Under the pieces are notes generated by a model, which searched no databases, had not been told where the DNA came from, and saw only the letters and a list, made by a program, of their open reading frames with translations. A stretch of 64,000 bases of DNA from Eutreptiella sp. 'Long Island Sound 2002' (Eukaryota; Euglenozoa; Euglenophyceae; Eutreptiales; Eutreptiaceae), in assembly GCA_964036045.1 (NCBI GenBank), contig OZ038381.1, positions 68,882,242 to 68,946,241 of the forward strand, read 5' to 3'. The translations under genes were made by a program, and so were the position numbers. Each line of letters opens with the position of its first letter. Position 1 is the stretch's first letter. This document shows positions 10,291 through 19,960 of the stretch, piece by piece.

Positions 10291-11213
10291 ATAACTTTCT
10301 CGTCGCCATTGCCCCACGCCCTCATCACCTTCTTCCACCCCACCTCGCAATCCTTTGCTTCCACAACCCCCCGAAGCACAATCTAGCCGTTCCCATCAAC
10401 AAAGTTGAGGGGGCGCTGCGAGGGGTCAACCCTCTTGGGGTTGGCGGGGGAAATTGCCATCTCTTCTTGGCACTGATCTTCCGGGAGCTTCCACTCGGGT
10501 TCATTCGGGGCAACTGTGTGCTGTCTACCCAGCTTACGGAGTCTTGCCGCGAATGTCGACAGGGATGATGTTTTCAATGCCAAAAAGGTTCTTTTGTCTG
10601 GTGCTTCGCCCCATCGTCTTTGCTGCATGATGCCTCCCAAGACCCATTTCGTCTCGCCGAATACTTTTATATGTAGGTGATCATTGCCCGCCCGCCCGCC
10701 CTATAGTATGAGTTGTTGTCATACACTCACGGACACTCACACAATATTGTACCCACAGCCCACGCGGCCAGTGATGGATTGGCCGAGTTTGTATTCTGCT
10801 TGTAGGGACAGACTCCAAGGAGGGAAATCCGTGGTTGAGTGCAAAATGCACAAGGCAATGCACGCATTGGCCAAACGCAAGTTTGGTTGCATACTGCAAC
10901 CGGCGGCATGCAAGGAAGGCGTGGCAAGGAGGAAGGCCGTATAATGAGCCTCATTACCCTCCCTATTGCGTGGGACCCCCCCCCCCCCTCCCAAGCCTTC
11001 TTTTGGGCGTTCCATATCGCTTCATTGAACATTGAGCCCAGTTGAGGGCATGTGGACACCCCAATCACCCTCCTTGTTCATGGTTGGTCCCCCCCAAGGA
11101 TAACCTTGGCTTCCTCCTTGGAGGCCCCCCATTCGACGACGCTGGTGTCAATGATCTCTTGATTCACCTAAACAAGAGATGTTGGTGGTGTTTGGTTTTG
11201 TTCTACCCTAGGC

Positions 11214-11266
11214 GTTCTAGTGTTCTAGCGCACGGTGTCCGAGGTGAACTAGAACAACACTAGAAC
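11214..11266. repeat. CTAG-rich inverted repeat
   Basis: GTTCTAGTGTTCTAG at 11214-11228 is complementary to CTAGAACAACACTAGAAC at 11249-11266 apart from a three-base bulge, with a ~20-base loop. A related TTCTAG/CTAGAA-rich stretch lies at 14643-14755. Could form a hairpin; role unknown. Confidence 0.5.
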
Positions 11267-11445
11267 GGGCGATGAGCACTAGATGAGAGGAAGACCTCCC
11301 AATTGCTCTTCCACAAAGTCCCAAGGGTGTCCATGGCCTTGTCACCACGGTTCACCATGCTCAATACCCAGAGACCCGCGGGGCGGCAGGCCACACGGTC
11401 AAAATTGGCCAAGGAGAATTGGGTCCAATTGCCCCCAGCGACGGG

Positions 11446-12045
11446 TTAGGAATCCCTGTGAACGATGAACGTCAACGGGTAGTAGCAGTCGATTGACCTC
11501 ACCAAAACCGGCCAATAGAGGATGTACTTGAACCAGGAGGCGAAGGGCCATAAGATACTGGTGGCCTTGGGCAACACCGGGTCATCCAATTCCACCGGGC
11601 CGACCAACTCCTTCCAACGGGCTTGGCAGTCCTGCTTGGTACAAAGGGGCCGGGTGTAGGGGCCATCGGGGACAGTGCAGTGGTACCCTAATTTGCGGCG
11701 CGTTTGGAGCTCCGAAAGAGTCCTCCACGAAGACTTGGGGGCACGCAAGTAGAGCACTAGCTCGCACATGGCGGTGGGAGGGAGTAACGAGGCGGCGTAT
11801 GCCTCAATGGCGGCCTTGGATGCCTCACTCGTAGTGTGGGGGGAGGAGGCGGTGTTGACATATTGGACGGCCTTATTAAATTGCCGCCGTGCCAAGGGGC
11901 ATGATAGTGCCCATGTGGCGAAGTAGTGGCCCACCCGGTCATCCTTGAGGTTGGCCCCACTCAAGTCCCGCAGTGCCTTAGACGATAGGGAAGGGTCATC
12001 CCCGGTTCGGGATGGTGCAAGAGGGGTAGTGGAGGGACGTTTCAT
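11446..12045 (-). CDS. Hypothetical protein, 199 residues
   Basis: Minus-strand frame from the ATG at 12045 (MKRPSTTPLAPSRTGDD) to the stop at 11446. The frame is open 14 codons further upstream, but this ATG precedes the first normal-looking sequence. The protein has a Ser/Pro-rich N-terminus, a helical Ala-rich middle (about 60-110), a CTKQDC pair near residue 145 and an aromatic-rich C-terminus (WPFASWFKYILYWPVL). No family is recognised. Upstream lies a ~47-bp dispersed repeat ending in TTTCAGG and then a 15-C run, so this may be part of an old mobile element. Confidence 0.25.
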   Translation of the reverse strand: MKRPSTTPLAPSRTGDDPSLSSKALRDLSGANLKDDRVGHYFATWALSCPLARRQFNKAVQYVNTASSPHTTSEASKAAIEAYAASLLPPTAMCELVLYLRAPKSSWRTLSELQTRRKLGYHCTVPDGPYTRPLCTKQDCQARWKELVGPVELDDPVLPKATSILWPFASWFKYILYWPVLVRSIDCYYPLTFIVHRDS

Positions 12046-12089
12046 TAGAATGAAATATGAAAATTTAAGCGTGAGAGACGGGGGCATGG

Positions 12090-12136
12090 AACCCTTGTTT
12101 TATGCTTAAAACAATCGTTTGCCTTTCTATTTCAGG
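12090..12136 (+). repeat. 47-bp dispersed repeat, copy 1
   Basis: AACCCTTGTTTTATGCTTAA...TTTCTATTTCAGG; matches 13894-13940. The 3' end looks like a polypyrimidine tract plus AG. In both places a long C run follows within about 5-40 bases. Confidence 0.7.
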
Positions 12137-12299
12137 CAGTTTTTGTCCGTTTTTCTGGGGGGCTAAGGGGGATCCCCCCCCCCCCCCCAACCTGCCTGCC
12201 CACATGACATGCTGCTTGGTCGAGGTTTGGCAACACCAGCGCCGCGGCCATTGCCGATGGTGATGGTGACCCAAATGTCGGCCTCGCCGCTCGACAACT

Positions 12300-13026
12300 G
12301 AGAAGCAGAGGTCTTGCACAATGCCGAAGAGCTGCTCCACCACGTTTGTCACCACCGATGCTTAGCTAGTGATGTTGTTGCCGCCAGCCACCCCAAGAAA
12401 GGACCCCAGTAGCTCTTGCAAGGGCATGCTGCTAAGCAACGCCTTCAGTTGCTAGACCAACGCTTGGAGTTCGGCTGGAAGGCAGCCGCGGTGCTGCAGA
12501 ACACGTCACCGAACCCCCTCTGATCGTGCCCCCGAGGACCATCTCCACCTGACCGGCGAGCTCGGTCTTAGCCATGTTGGGGACATCGTTGGCCACATCT
12601 AGATCACATGTTGCCATGCGGTTCCTCAACCGCCTCCAGAGGTCCACTGCCACCTCAGGGGTGGATTTCCATCCCAATTGTCTAGTGGCCAGCAGCAGGC
12701 CATATTTCATTCTTGCTTGCTCCAATACGTTTTCCGGTGGCCACTCAAGAGGCAGGTCCATTGCACGGCTCGTGCACCACCACCGTTAGTCGTTTGAGTG
12801 CCTCTCGTGGGTTGCACGGTCCGCAACCTTGACCACTATGGGGCTCCCACAACTCAAGCGGGCAATCAAGCACAGGCCCCTGGTACTCAAAGTGCCAGAC
12901 CGGCTTCTCCTCAGGCTCAGTAGCTGGTTCATAGGATGCCGTTGTGGGTGAGTGTGCGTCAATAGCGCTATGGCTCTGACCACAAATAGAATTTTGCATC
13001 TTAGTGGCATGCAGTGGTTGGGACAA
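12300..13026 (-). pseudogene. Weak decayed ORF, unknown
   Basis: Two overlapping minus-strand frames, 13026-12745 and 12761-12432, both have ordinary protein composition: KPVWHFEYQGPVLDCPLELW and PLEWPPENVLEQARMKYGLL, then TPEVAVDLWRRLRNRMATCD. They join if one frameshift near 12755 is assumed. No motif places it in a family; a gag-like structural protein is possible but unsupported. Confidence 0.25.
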
Positions 13027-13167
13027 GGTTCGGTAGCTCGGCGCAAGGGCTTGGACCAGAACTCACTGTTGTGCCTCAGTGGCACACGGTAATGACTGCA
13101 GTTGCAAGGGGACTGCAGTGGGTGGGACAAGGTTCAGTCGCTGAGCGCAAGGGCTTCGACCAAAACT
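13010..13167 (+). repeat. 104-bp spaced direct repeat
   Basis: TGCAGTGG.TGGGACAAGGTTC.GT.GCT..GCGCAAGGGCTT.GACCA.AACT occurs at 13010-13063 and again at 13114-13167. Confidence 0.75.
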
Positions 13168-13844
13168 AGCTGCTCCGGTCTACACTCTGTGTCACTATCA
13201 TGATCTGCAGGCCTAGGGGCATTGGGCACGAGCAATGGGAGCAACGGCACCAGCAGCTACGACACTCGCAGCTACAGCACCAATGGCTCTGGCAGTGAGT
13301 GTAGCGGTGGTGTCGCGTATGTGTTACCACCACCAACTATGGCGGAGGGGCACAGTGCCTGGCTTATGCCGAAGGAACCCCACTAAGGACTTGTGTGTGT
13401 CTGTGTGTGTGTGCGCGCTGGTTGTCGAAAGGGTGCCCGTCTAGCAAACGGACATCTGTTGTGTTTAATCTGAATCAGAATTAATGTAAAATTTGATTGT
13501 GACGCCGTGGATCCGTGGATCCAGGGGCGATAGAACGGAGCTTTATGGGTCTACCTGTAAGGCGCTAAGGTGTGCCTTACTTTTGTTGTCTATTTTTGCA
13601 CCCTTTTCGCACCCATTGTGGCAGTCCGTGACCTTATTGTTTGTGGGCCTTGTCCTTGTTTGGGGATGGAGTTTGCTGATGTCATCTGTGGGTGTGGGGT
13701 TCTACTTTTTGTTTTTATGTGTAGTTTCAACTCAGTTCTTAACTATTGAGATTACACAGCCTAGGTTTTCCCCGGCAGTGTTCCCCGATGAGCGTCAAGA
13801 CAATGGGCAGGGTCGTATTAGAGTGAAGTACACCTAGTCTTGGT
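13168..13844. other. No confident gene
   Basis: A 114-codon plus-strand frame (13493-13837) is rich in Leu, Val and Phe but starts with TTG and shows no homology I recognise. (GT)n-like sequence lies near 13396. Confidence 0.35.
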
Positions 13845-13893
13845 CACATGCCCATTACTGACCTTTGCGTTGTGTTCCTTCCCCCCCTTGGCA
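13845..13893 (+). repeat. Dispersed repeat, copy 1 of 2
   Basis: CACATGCCCATTACTGACCT...TGTTCCTTCCCCCCCTTGGCAAAC matches 14519-14569. It lies directly next to the 47-bp repeat copy at 13894. Confidence 0.7.
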
Positions 13894-13940
13894 AACCCTT
13901 GTTTTATACTTAAAACAATTCTTTGTGTTTCTATTTCAGG
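13894..13940 (+). repeat. 47-bp dispersed repeat, copy 2
   Basis: AACCCTTGTTTTATACTTAA...TTTCTATTTCAGG, followed by a 19-C run at 13946-13964. Pairs with 12090-12136. Confidence 0.7.
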
Positions 13941-14213
13941 TTCTGCCCCCCCCCCCCCCCCCCCGCCCCCCCCCAGGAGGACCTGAGAGCATGGGAAGTG
14001 GGGGGTGGGGCTTTCGGGGATGGGTGCAGCCGGCACGGTGGGTGCCTATGGGAAGTTCTGTTGCTCCCACGAGCTTCAGTGGGTGGTTGGGTCCCGGGGA
14101 TTCCGGAGACTGTGGCGGCAGGTACCCCTCCCCCTCCCCCATATGACCTCAATGTATGGATGGCCAAGGCCAAAGCACAGTCAGCAGCCACCTGGAGTGG
14201 TACAGAACTGGTC

Positions 14214-14305
14214 TGCGCTGCAGTGCAGCGAGGAAAAAACACTGAACTATGTGGTGATGACCACGGGGGCGTATGCGAGCCCAGTTTCCGTTGCCTCATG
14301 GCCCC
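14214..14305 (+). repeat. Dispersed repeat, copy 2
   Basis: Matches 8475-8580, with the shared GGGGGCGTATGCGAGCCCAG core. Confidence 0.6.
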
Positions 14306-14518
14306 AAGCTGGACGGGGATGCCACCTTGGCTCAACCTGTTCACCCCCCAGCCCACGGGGGAGTCGGGAAATCCCTGTTTTGCCGGCCGCCTACCCCCCC
14401 ACCCATGGAGGGACAGGTTGCCATGGTAATATCGCCTTCGGGCCCTGGTGTGAGCGACATTTGGTGCAGTATTTGTTCTATTGTACTGTTCGGTGTATCG
14501 CACACCCAGTCTGAGTTA

Positions 14519-14569
14519 CATGCCCACTCATGACTGTGCAGTGTGTTCCTTCCCCCCCTTGGCAAACAA
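14519..14569 (+). repeat. Dispersed repeat, copy 2 of 2
   Basis: Matches 13845-13893. Confidence 0.7.
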
Positions 14570-14867
14570 TGCACCATAGGCAATAGCAAGCATGCATGGC
14601 GGGGTAACAAACAAAATGGCACTTCCGGGTCCAAATTATAATGTTCTAGTATTGATCTAATCTAGCCTAGGACGTCGACACGATGCCGTTCTGGGCTAGA
14701 ACGAGATTGGGTCTTCTAGCGTGTACCTAGGGTAGTCGCTAGAGCATTGAAATCCTCAGCGGGCATTTGTACTAAAGCCGCTAGGGCGCCAATGGCTTGT
14801 TCTGCTCTGCCCCTGATTGAAGCCCTGCATCGGCATAGTTGTTTCAACAAATTCTGACAAAAGCAGC

Positions 14868-14881
14868 TGACGTCACCCAAT
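14868..14881 (+). promoter_or_regulatory. CRE-like palindrome and CCAAT box
   Basis: TGACGTCA (14868-14875) followed immediately by CCCAAT (CCAAT at 14877-14881), 54-67 bases upstream of the GST start codon. TGACGTCA is the classic bZIP/CREB-family site. A regulatory role for the GST gene is inference from position. No TATA box is evident. Confidence 0.35.
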
Positions 14882-14934
14882 GCCCCTGCTTCAGTACCCT
14901 TTGTGCCACCTGCATCAGCTTTACGTGCGGCTGC

Positions 14935-16631
14935 ATGTCCAAGCTACGGCTTGTGTACCTGAGCTTAGAGGGTGGCCGTGGCGGCGCCATCCGTGCGGCA
15001 CTCATACACGCCAATGAGCCCTTCGAGGACAAGTTTGTCCCATTTCGTGGGCAGAAGGCATTCGCTGCTGATTACAAGATTCCTCCTGTCGGTCTCCCAT
15101 GGCTGATTGTGGAAGGACGTGCGGTGACGCAGAGCTCTGCCATCCTACGCTTTGCTGGCAAGAAGTCTGATCTGTACCCGCAGGTGTGTTCTTCGGCCGA
15201 AGTACTCCATCAATGAAGGCGGCCAGTCCTGTTAGCGAGTGAGGGTGTTGGAGGAGTGTGGTATTCCCTAAATGAATGTTCAACATTCGGAGCTTGCCAG
15301 TGTCAGAGGCCGCAGCCAAATCTCCACGCCGGCTGTGCCCTATGGAATCCCACTCCTGCTGTCTGGGAGGGGAAAGTTAGGAGCAGGCGAAATTTGGATT
15401 GGCAAAAATGGCACAAAAGTATGACAAATTATGCCATGCTACTTGAAGGCCCGAAGCCATTTTCTGGTATCATTTTTAGCTCCCCTGGCATGCACAATTC
15501 CACTGTGCCCAAAAGCCTCCGGAAAATAAGAGCAACCATCCAAGCAACCATCCTGAAGCCTCCAAGAAGTTGCAGCAACCAACCAAAGGCCCGTCGGAAA
15601 TAGCAACCACCATTCATGGTCTTGTGCTTGTGCCACATTCTGGAAACTTGTACCAAATTTCGCAGTGGTATTTAAGAAGTAGTGCCCAATTTTCTGGACA
15701 CCAAATTTCGCCGTTCCTAATTTTCTCCACCCCCGGTAAGCGTCCCAGTAATGCCCTGTCCCTTCCCTTTTCTTGCCCCTGCCCCTCCGTCCTCAAACCA
15801 GTGCTTACACCAAAAGTACCAACCGCCACACCCAGCCTTTACCCCGGTGACTCGCGCGCTGTGCACACCTGTTTCCTTCGCTTTTCACACAACAGCCCCT
15901 TTTTGGTGTCTTGGGGGCCTATCACAGGAAACGATACTTTTACAGTGACAGAACCATGGTGACGGAGGCAGATGAACAGCAACTAGTCAGATGGAAGTTC
16001 AGATGAAACGGTGTGTCACACGTGCGTCCGTCTGATGAAACAAGTGGTCACCATGGCGCGCGCGCGCACACACACACACACACACACATCCACACACAAA
16101 CACACACCTCCCCAGTTCACTGTGGGGCATACTCCTGTCGCCGATCAGCCACCGCATTTATCTCTTCCGATTTGTGAAGTGCGGTATTCTCGAGTACCCA
16201 TTTATCCGCTGAGTGCCTGACTAAGCACAAAGTCTCGCTCGCTTTTGCAGGATCACTTTGAGGCACTGATTGTGGATGAGGTCTTGGACATCGTCCAGGA
16301 CGTGCTGACAAAGACCCCACAGGAGCCCAATGAAGCAGTCAAAAAGGCGAAACGCGACATGTATCAGAATGGCAAGATGAAAGAATTCTTTGATCTCTTG
16401 GAGGTTCGCGCCTCTGCAGTTCCGGGGGATTTCGTGCTTGGCAGCACAATTACCATTGCTGATCTCTCAGTGTATTATCTGTTGGAGTTGATTCGCTGTG
16501 GTGAATTTGATTATGTCGAGCCAAGTTATCCTGATGCCTGGCCAGCCCTAATGGCCCTGGAGAAGGCAGTGGAGGAATCTCCCGTGTTGAAACGCTATCG
16601 GACAGTGTTTGCATCACAAGTGAAGGGGTGA
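14935..16631 (+). CDS. Glutathione S-transferase, two exons
   Basis: Join 14935-15183 and 16251-16631, giving 209 residues. Cytosolic GSTs conjugate glutathione to electrophiles; this looks like a sigma/mu/pi-type enzyme. The N-terminal thioredoxin fold has the expected Tyr8 (MSKLRLVYLS), the cis-proline in GLPWLIVEG (Pro55) and the glutathione-binding QSSAI (Gln66-Ser67). Exon 1 ends ...SDLYPQ and exon 2 begins DHFEALIVDEVLD, which is exactly the family's continuous linker. The intron is phase 0 with a GTGTGT donor and a CTTTTGCAG acceptor. The C-terminal helical domain contains STITIADLSVYY, the N-capping box and hydrophobic staple with Asp154. The total matches the usual 200-210 residues. 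The start was chosen because the 32 in-frame codons upstream do not look like GST. No break is seen; likely functional and the only clear host gene here. Confidence 0.9.
15184..16250 (+). other. GST intron, 1067 bp
   Basis: GT..AG borders with a pyrimidine-rich CTCGCTTTTGCAG acceptor. Contains a (GC)n(CA)n microsatellite. No further exon is needed, because exons 1 and 2 join without a gap in the GST alignment. Confidence 0.85.
16056..16108 (+). repeat. (GC)n(CA)n microsatellite
   Basis: GCGCGCGCG followed by an uninterrupted CA run and imperfect CA repeats, inside the GST intron. Confidence 0.95.
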
Positions 16632-16740
16632 TGCAATGGAATGTACCAACTCAGCCCATTGTCCCACTGATTGCGAGGCTTGTCACATGTGCACTGAGCA
16701 AGTTGCAGGTGAGCTCCCACAGAAACTGATGGTATTGTCC

Positions 16741-19700
16741 ACGCTTCAGGGCAGCATACGATTGACATGCCTTGCAACTGGATCCAGTGTTTAATGTGGT
16801 GACTGTGCATAGTTGTGCATGCGCAGGATACACCGGTCGGTGAAGACTTGCTTTTGCTGGGTGCAGCAGCAACATGAGCAATCATTGTACACTGGGTGCA
16901 CTCATTTACACGCTCTGGCATTGGCTGATGCCCCTTGCACTGCTCCGCAATGTCGTCGTGATTGAGACCTTTGGAGTCGTAGTGTGCATGGGAATGATGT
17001 GATTGCTGGCAGTGTCCTGACAAAGGGCTCAGGGGAGAGGGGCAAAAGTGATGGCAGTGCCCTTGCATTCAGTATTCATGTCACGAAAGATAAACTCTGG
17101 ATTCGAAGTGACAAATGAACACGAAGGCGGGATTGTATTTTATCACATTGCAAGCAGGCAGCATGGGAAATGGTCGTATGCCCCCAGTTTCTTGCATTTC
17201 AAGGGGATTGCATTGCAAACCGGACCTCTGGTCCTCGCCCCCCTGGGGTGCTACCGTCACATCCAGGAATTGATTTTGTAATCGAGGAAGAATCTACAAC
17301 ACGGGGGGCAGTTACGTGTCGGGCCGGACCCCAGCCCCCCCAATCCACAACAACTGATGGCAGTAGGGAACAGTTGGGCGCCTGCAAAAAAATTTAGGCC
17401 TTTGGTGAAACGGTCGGAAAATTGGTTTCCCGTAATATTTGTCTACCCAAAATGCTCAAATTTCAACGCTGAGTTCAAATATTTCATTTATCCACACTGT
17501 AGGGGTCCCTTTTGCCTGGAGTTATGGAGCCGTATGGATTTCCCCCCACCAATCCCCCCCCCCCCCCCCCGAGAAAGCAGGGATTGTGCAGCCATATTGA
17601 TTTCTCCCTGCTATGGGGCCCCTGAGAAAGCAGGTGGTTAAGTAGCCATAGTAATTTCTCCCCACTACAGGGACCGCAAGAAGGCAGAGGTTATGTAACC
17701 ATATTGATTTCTCAAAACCATGACCCCCCCCGAGAAGGCGGGGTTCGAGTGGATCAACTTGAAGTCTTGATGTTGCAATGTGTCTTACACTGCTTGCCGG
17801 ATGCCTTTGTTGCTTCAGTTGTGTGTCTGCAGGAATGCCCTACTACTTTGCATTTGTGTTGAATGGAAAAAGGACTCTTTCCCCCACTCGTGTGTATCCA
17901 AAATGCTCAAAATGAAACAGGGAATTCCCCTGAAACCCGAAAAAATTTTGACCCCCACCCCACCACCACCGCCCCCTATGTGGACGCCCAAGCCCAAGCG
18001 AACCCTGGGGCTGGTGACCTTGCTGTGGTATGGGGGCCCGACGCCAGTCGGGCCATCGCAAACAGACCAGAGAAGGGGGTTTCGGCAGCCGAAGGGGGCT
18101 CTGTCTGCTTACAGTTGCCCAGCAGCCAGAGCTTGACGCGTGGGTCCCAGGGAGCTGCCCCCTGCAACGCTCAAGCCATCTATCCATCCATTCACCCCCC
18201 CCCCCCCCCTGTGGACCCCCTGCCCATGCCGCGCGGCTTGGGGCCCGGAACTGAACCTGTGATCTGCAATGGTTTTCTAATCCACTTACCTTCTTCCATG
18301 AAAGTGCTGTAAAATAAGTTGCTCATGTTTGATGACCCTCACCCTAGATCCTTTGATCCGCTGTTCATATCCAGGGGCCCCTTTGACTCCCTTGAGGTAC
18401 AACTCTAGTCAGGTGCCTTTCCTAAGCAGGGCAAGTCTACCAAAGGTTCCATCTGCACCTTTGCTGAGCTCACCTCAATTAGCCCCCAGCGCCCCGTCCA
18501 CCTAGGACTTTAGCAGCACAAAGTCACCTTTGCAGTTTATCAGCACACACTGACTCCACAATTACTGCTCTTTGGGGTGAGGTGCAGGTTGATGCAGGTG
18601 CAGGTGCAGGTTCCACAACAAACTGTTGAAAAACGCCCCCAGTAACTGCAACGCTGCCAGTAACGCTAACGCCCAAATGTATGCCCAAATTGCCAAGAAT
18701 TTGTGGTGTATTACCGACAAACTCAACAGCTAATATGCAATCTGTGTTCCTTTGAAGTCCCTCCTAGCTCCCAAACTCAGGCTACCCTACAAAAAGAACC
18801 CAAAACCCACCCAGGGTACAGCTGCTTTGATAGAGGTACTGTTTAGTCTAGTCAGCCTGCCTGCGATTTTGTGCACAGGCCCTTTTTTTTTTCTTGCACT
18901 GTTTCTTGCACGGCTGGCTGACTGGACAAGGGATTTGTCTCCACAGAATCCCCGGTACACTGACTGGACAGGGGGGTTGTGCACACAAAATCCACCGTTA
19001 CACAAATTATCTGTTGGGCCGTCGAGATTGGAACCAATGGATACTCCGGGCAAAATGTAGTACTTAGCCAACCAAAGTAACTATTTTTTTTACATAACAG
19101 TTATGCTCCGGCATAAAATTTTGCAGTATGGTGTTGACCTCTAATGTCCGTCGTAAATGAATAGTTATGCGTCTCTGCTCTCTACACAATGGCATTCATG
19201 GACACACCCACTGGTACACAAACTCTTTTTCTGTCTAAATTCATACACATGTGTACGTTGAGACTGCCCAAAATCTTTAGTGCACTGACTGGACAGGGGG
19301 TCTTGACTTGAGGCGCTTGGCTTAACCTCTTTTGGTTTTTTGTGTGTCACCAACACCAAAAGACTGTACACACTAGCACATGTATACTGAGCACGAAGGA
19401 GAGAGAAGGGAGAGAAAGAGAGACAAAGATTCGGAGAGTGAAGGAGAGTGTGTTGCTGTATACACAAAGTGCGTGTGTGTGCATACACATATGTTTCGTG
19501 CAACCTATTGTCCTGTCAGTGTACTGGGTACCGGGGATTTTGCTCGCACTTGGTGTTGGTGTATCTATCTGCTTTTGTGTATCCAGATTGGGCACAGCAT
19601 GCTAGGACCGATGGCACCCACAGAGGGAGTGCCCGCGGGGCCGAGCCGGAGTTCCTATGCGGAGACGCCATTGCCAGCCCTTGGTTTTGGGCCCACAGTG

Positions 19701-19960
19701 GTGCCAATGCTGGTGCCCGGGGAGCAATTTGCCATCGAGGGACAGAAAGTTAAAACAGGCTTCCACTGTTGATTGCTTTGATGATATTATTTTGTTTGTG
19801 CCTCTGCTTGCTCCTACTGCTTCTTGATGTAGCTCAGGTTTTTCAAATACAAATGTTTTGTTGAAATAAACCAGAACTCCCAAGTACCCACAGTGCAAGA
19901 GAGGAAATACAGGATCGAATCCACAACATGAAGGGCTGCAGTCAAAGGAGATAGTGTATC
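16741..19960 (+). repeat. 3.2-kb tandem duplication, copy 1
   Basis: Begins ACGCTTCAGGGCAGCATACG and ends AAAGGAGATAGTGTATC. Copy 2 follows directly at 19961. The copies are nearly identical, differing by scattered substitutions and by poly-C lengths (17 C at 17554 against 14 at 20773; 15 C at 18195 against 13 at 21410). No gene is recognised in the unit. The final ~220 bases (19741-19960) are the start of repeat A, cut at the duplication junction. The GST gene ends just upstream and is not part of the unit. Confidence 0.92.
17570..17755 (+). repeat. Decayed ~52-bp tandem repeat
   Basis: Three to four units built on GAGAAAGCAGG...CCATATTGATTTCTCC...ATGGGGCCCC. Present again in duplication copy 2 at about 20786-20965. 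Confidence 0.6.

Larger units (their letters stand above)
9932..11445. other. No confident gene
   Basis: Contains short frames (for example minus strand 10640-10383, 85 codons) without recognisable motifs. It also holds a motif cluster at 10254-10290, a (CCCG)n-like run near 10690, a C run near 10980 and an inverted repeat at 11214-11266. Confidence 0.4.

Noticed and set aside
13493-13837. Hydrophobic 114-codon ORF as a membrane protein
   Set aside because: TTG start and no homology; the hydrophobicity follows from T/G-rich sequence.
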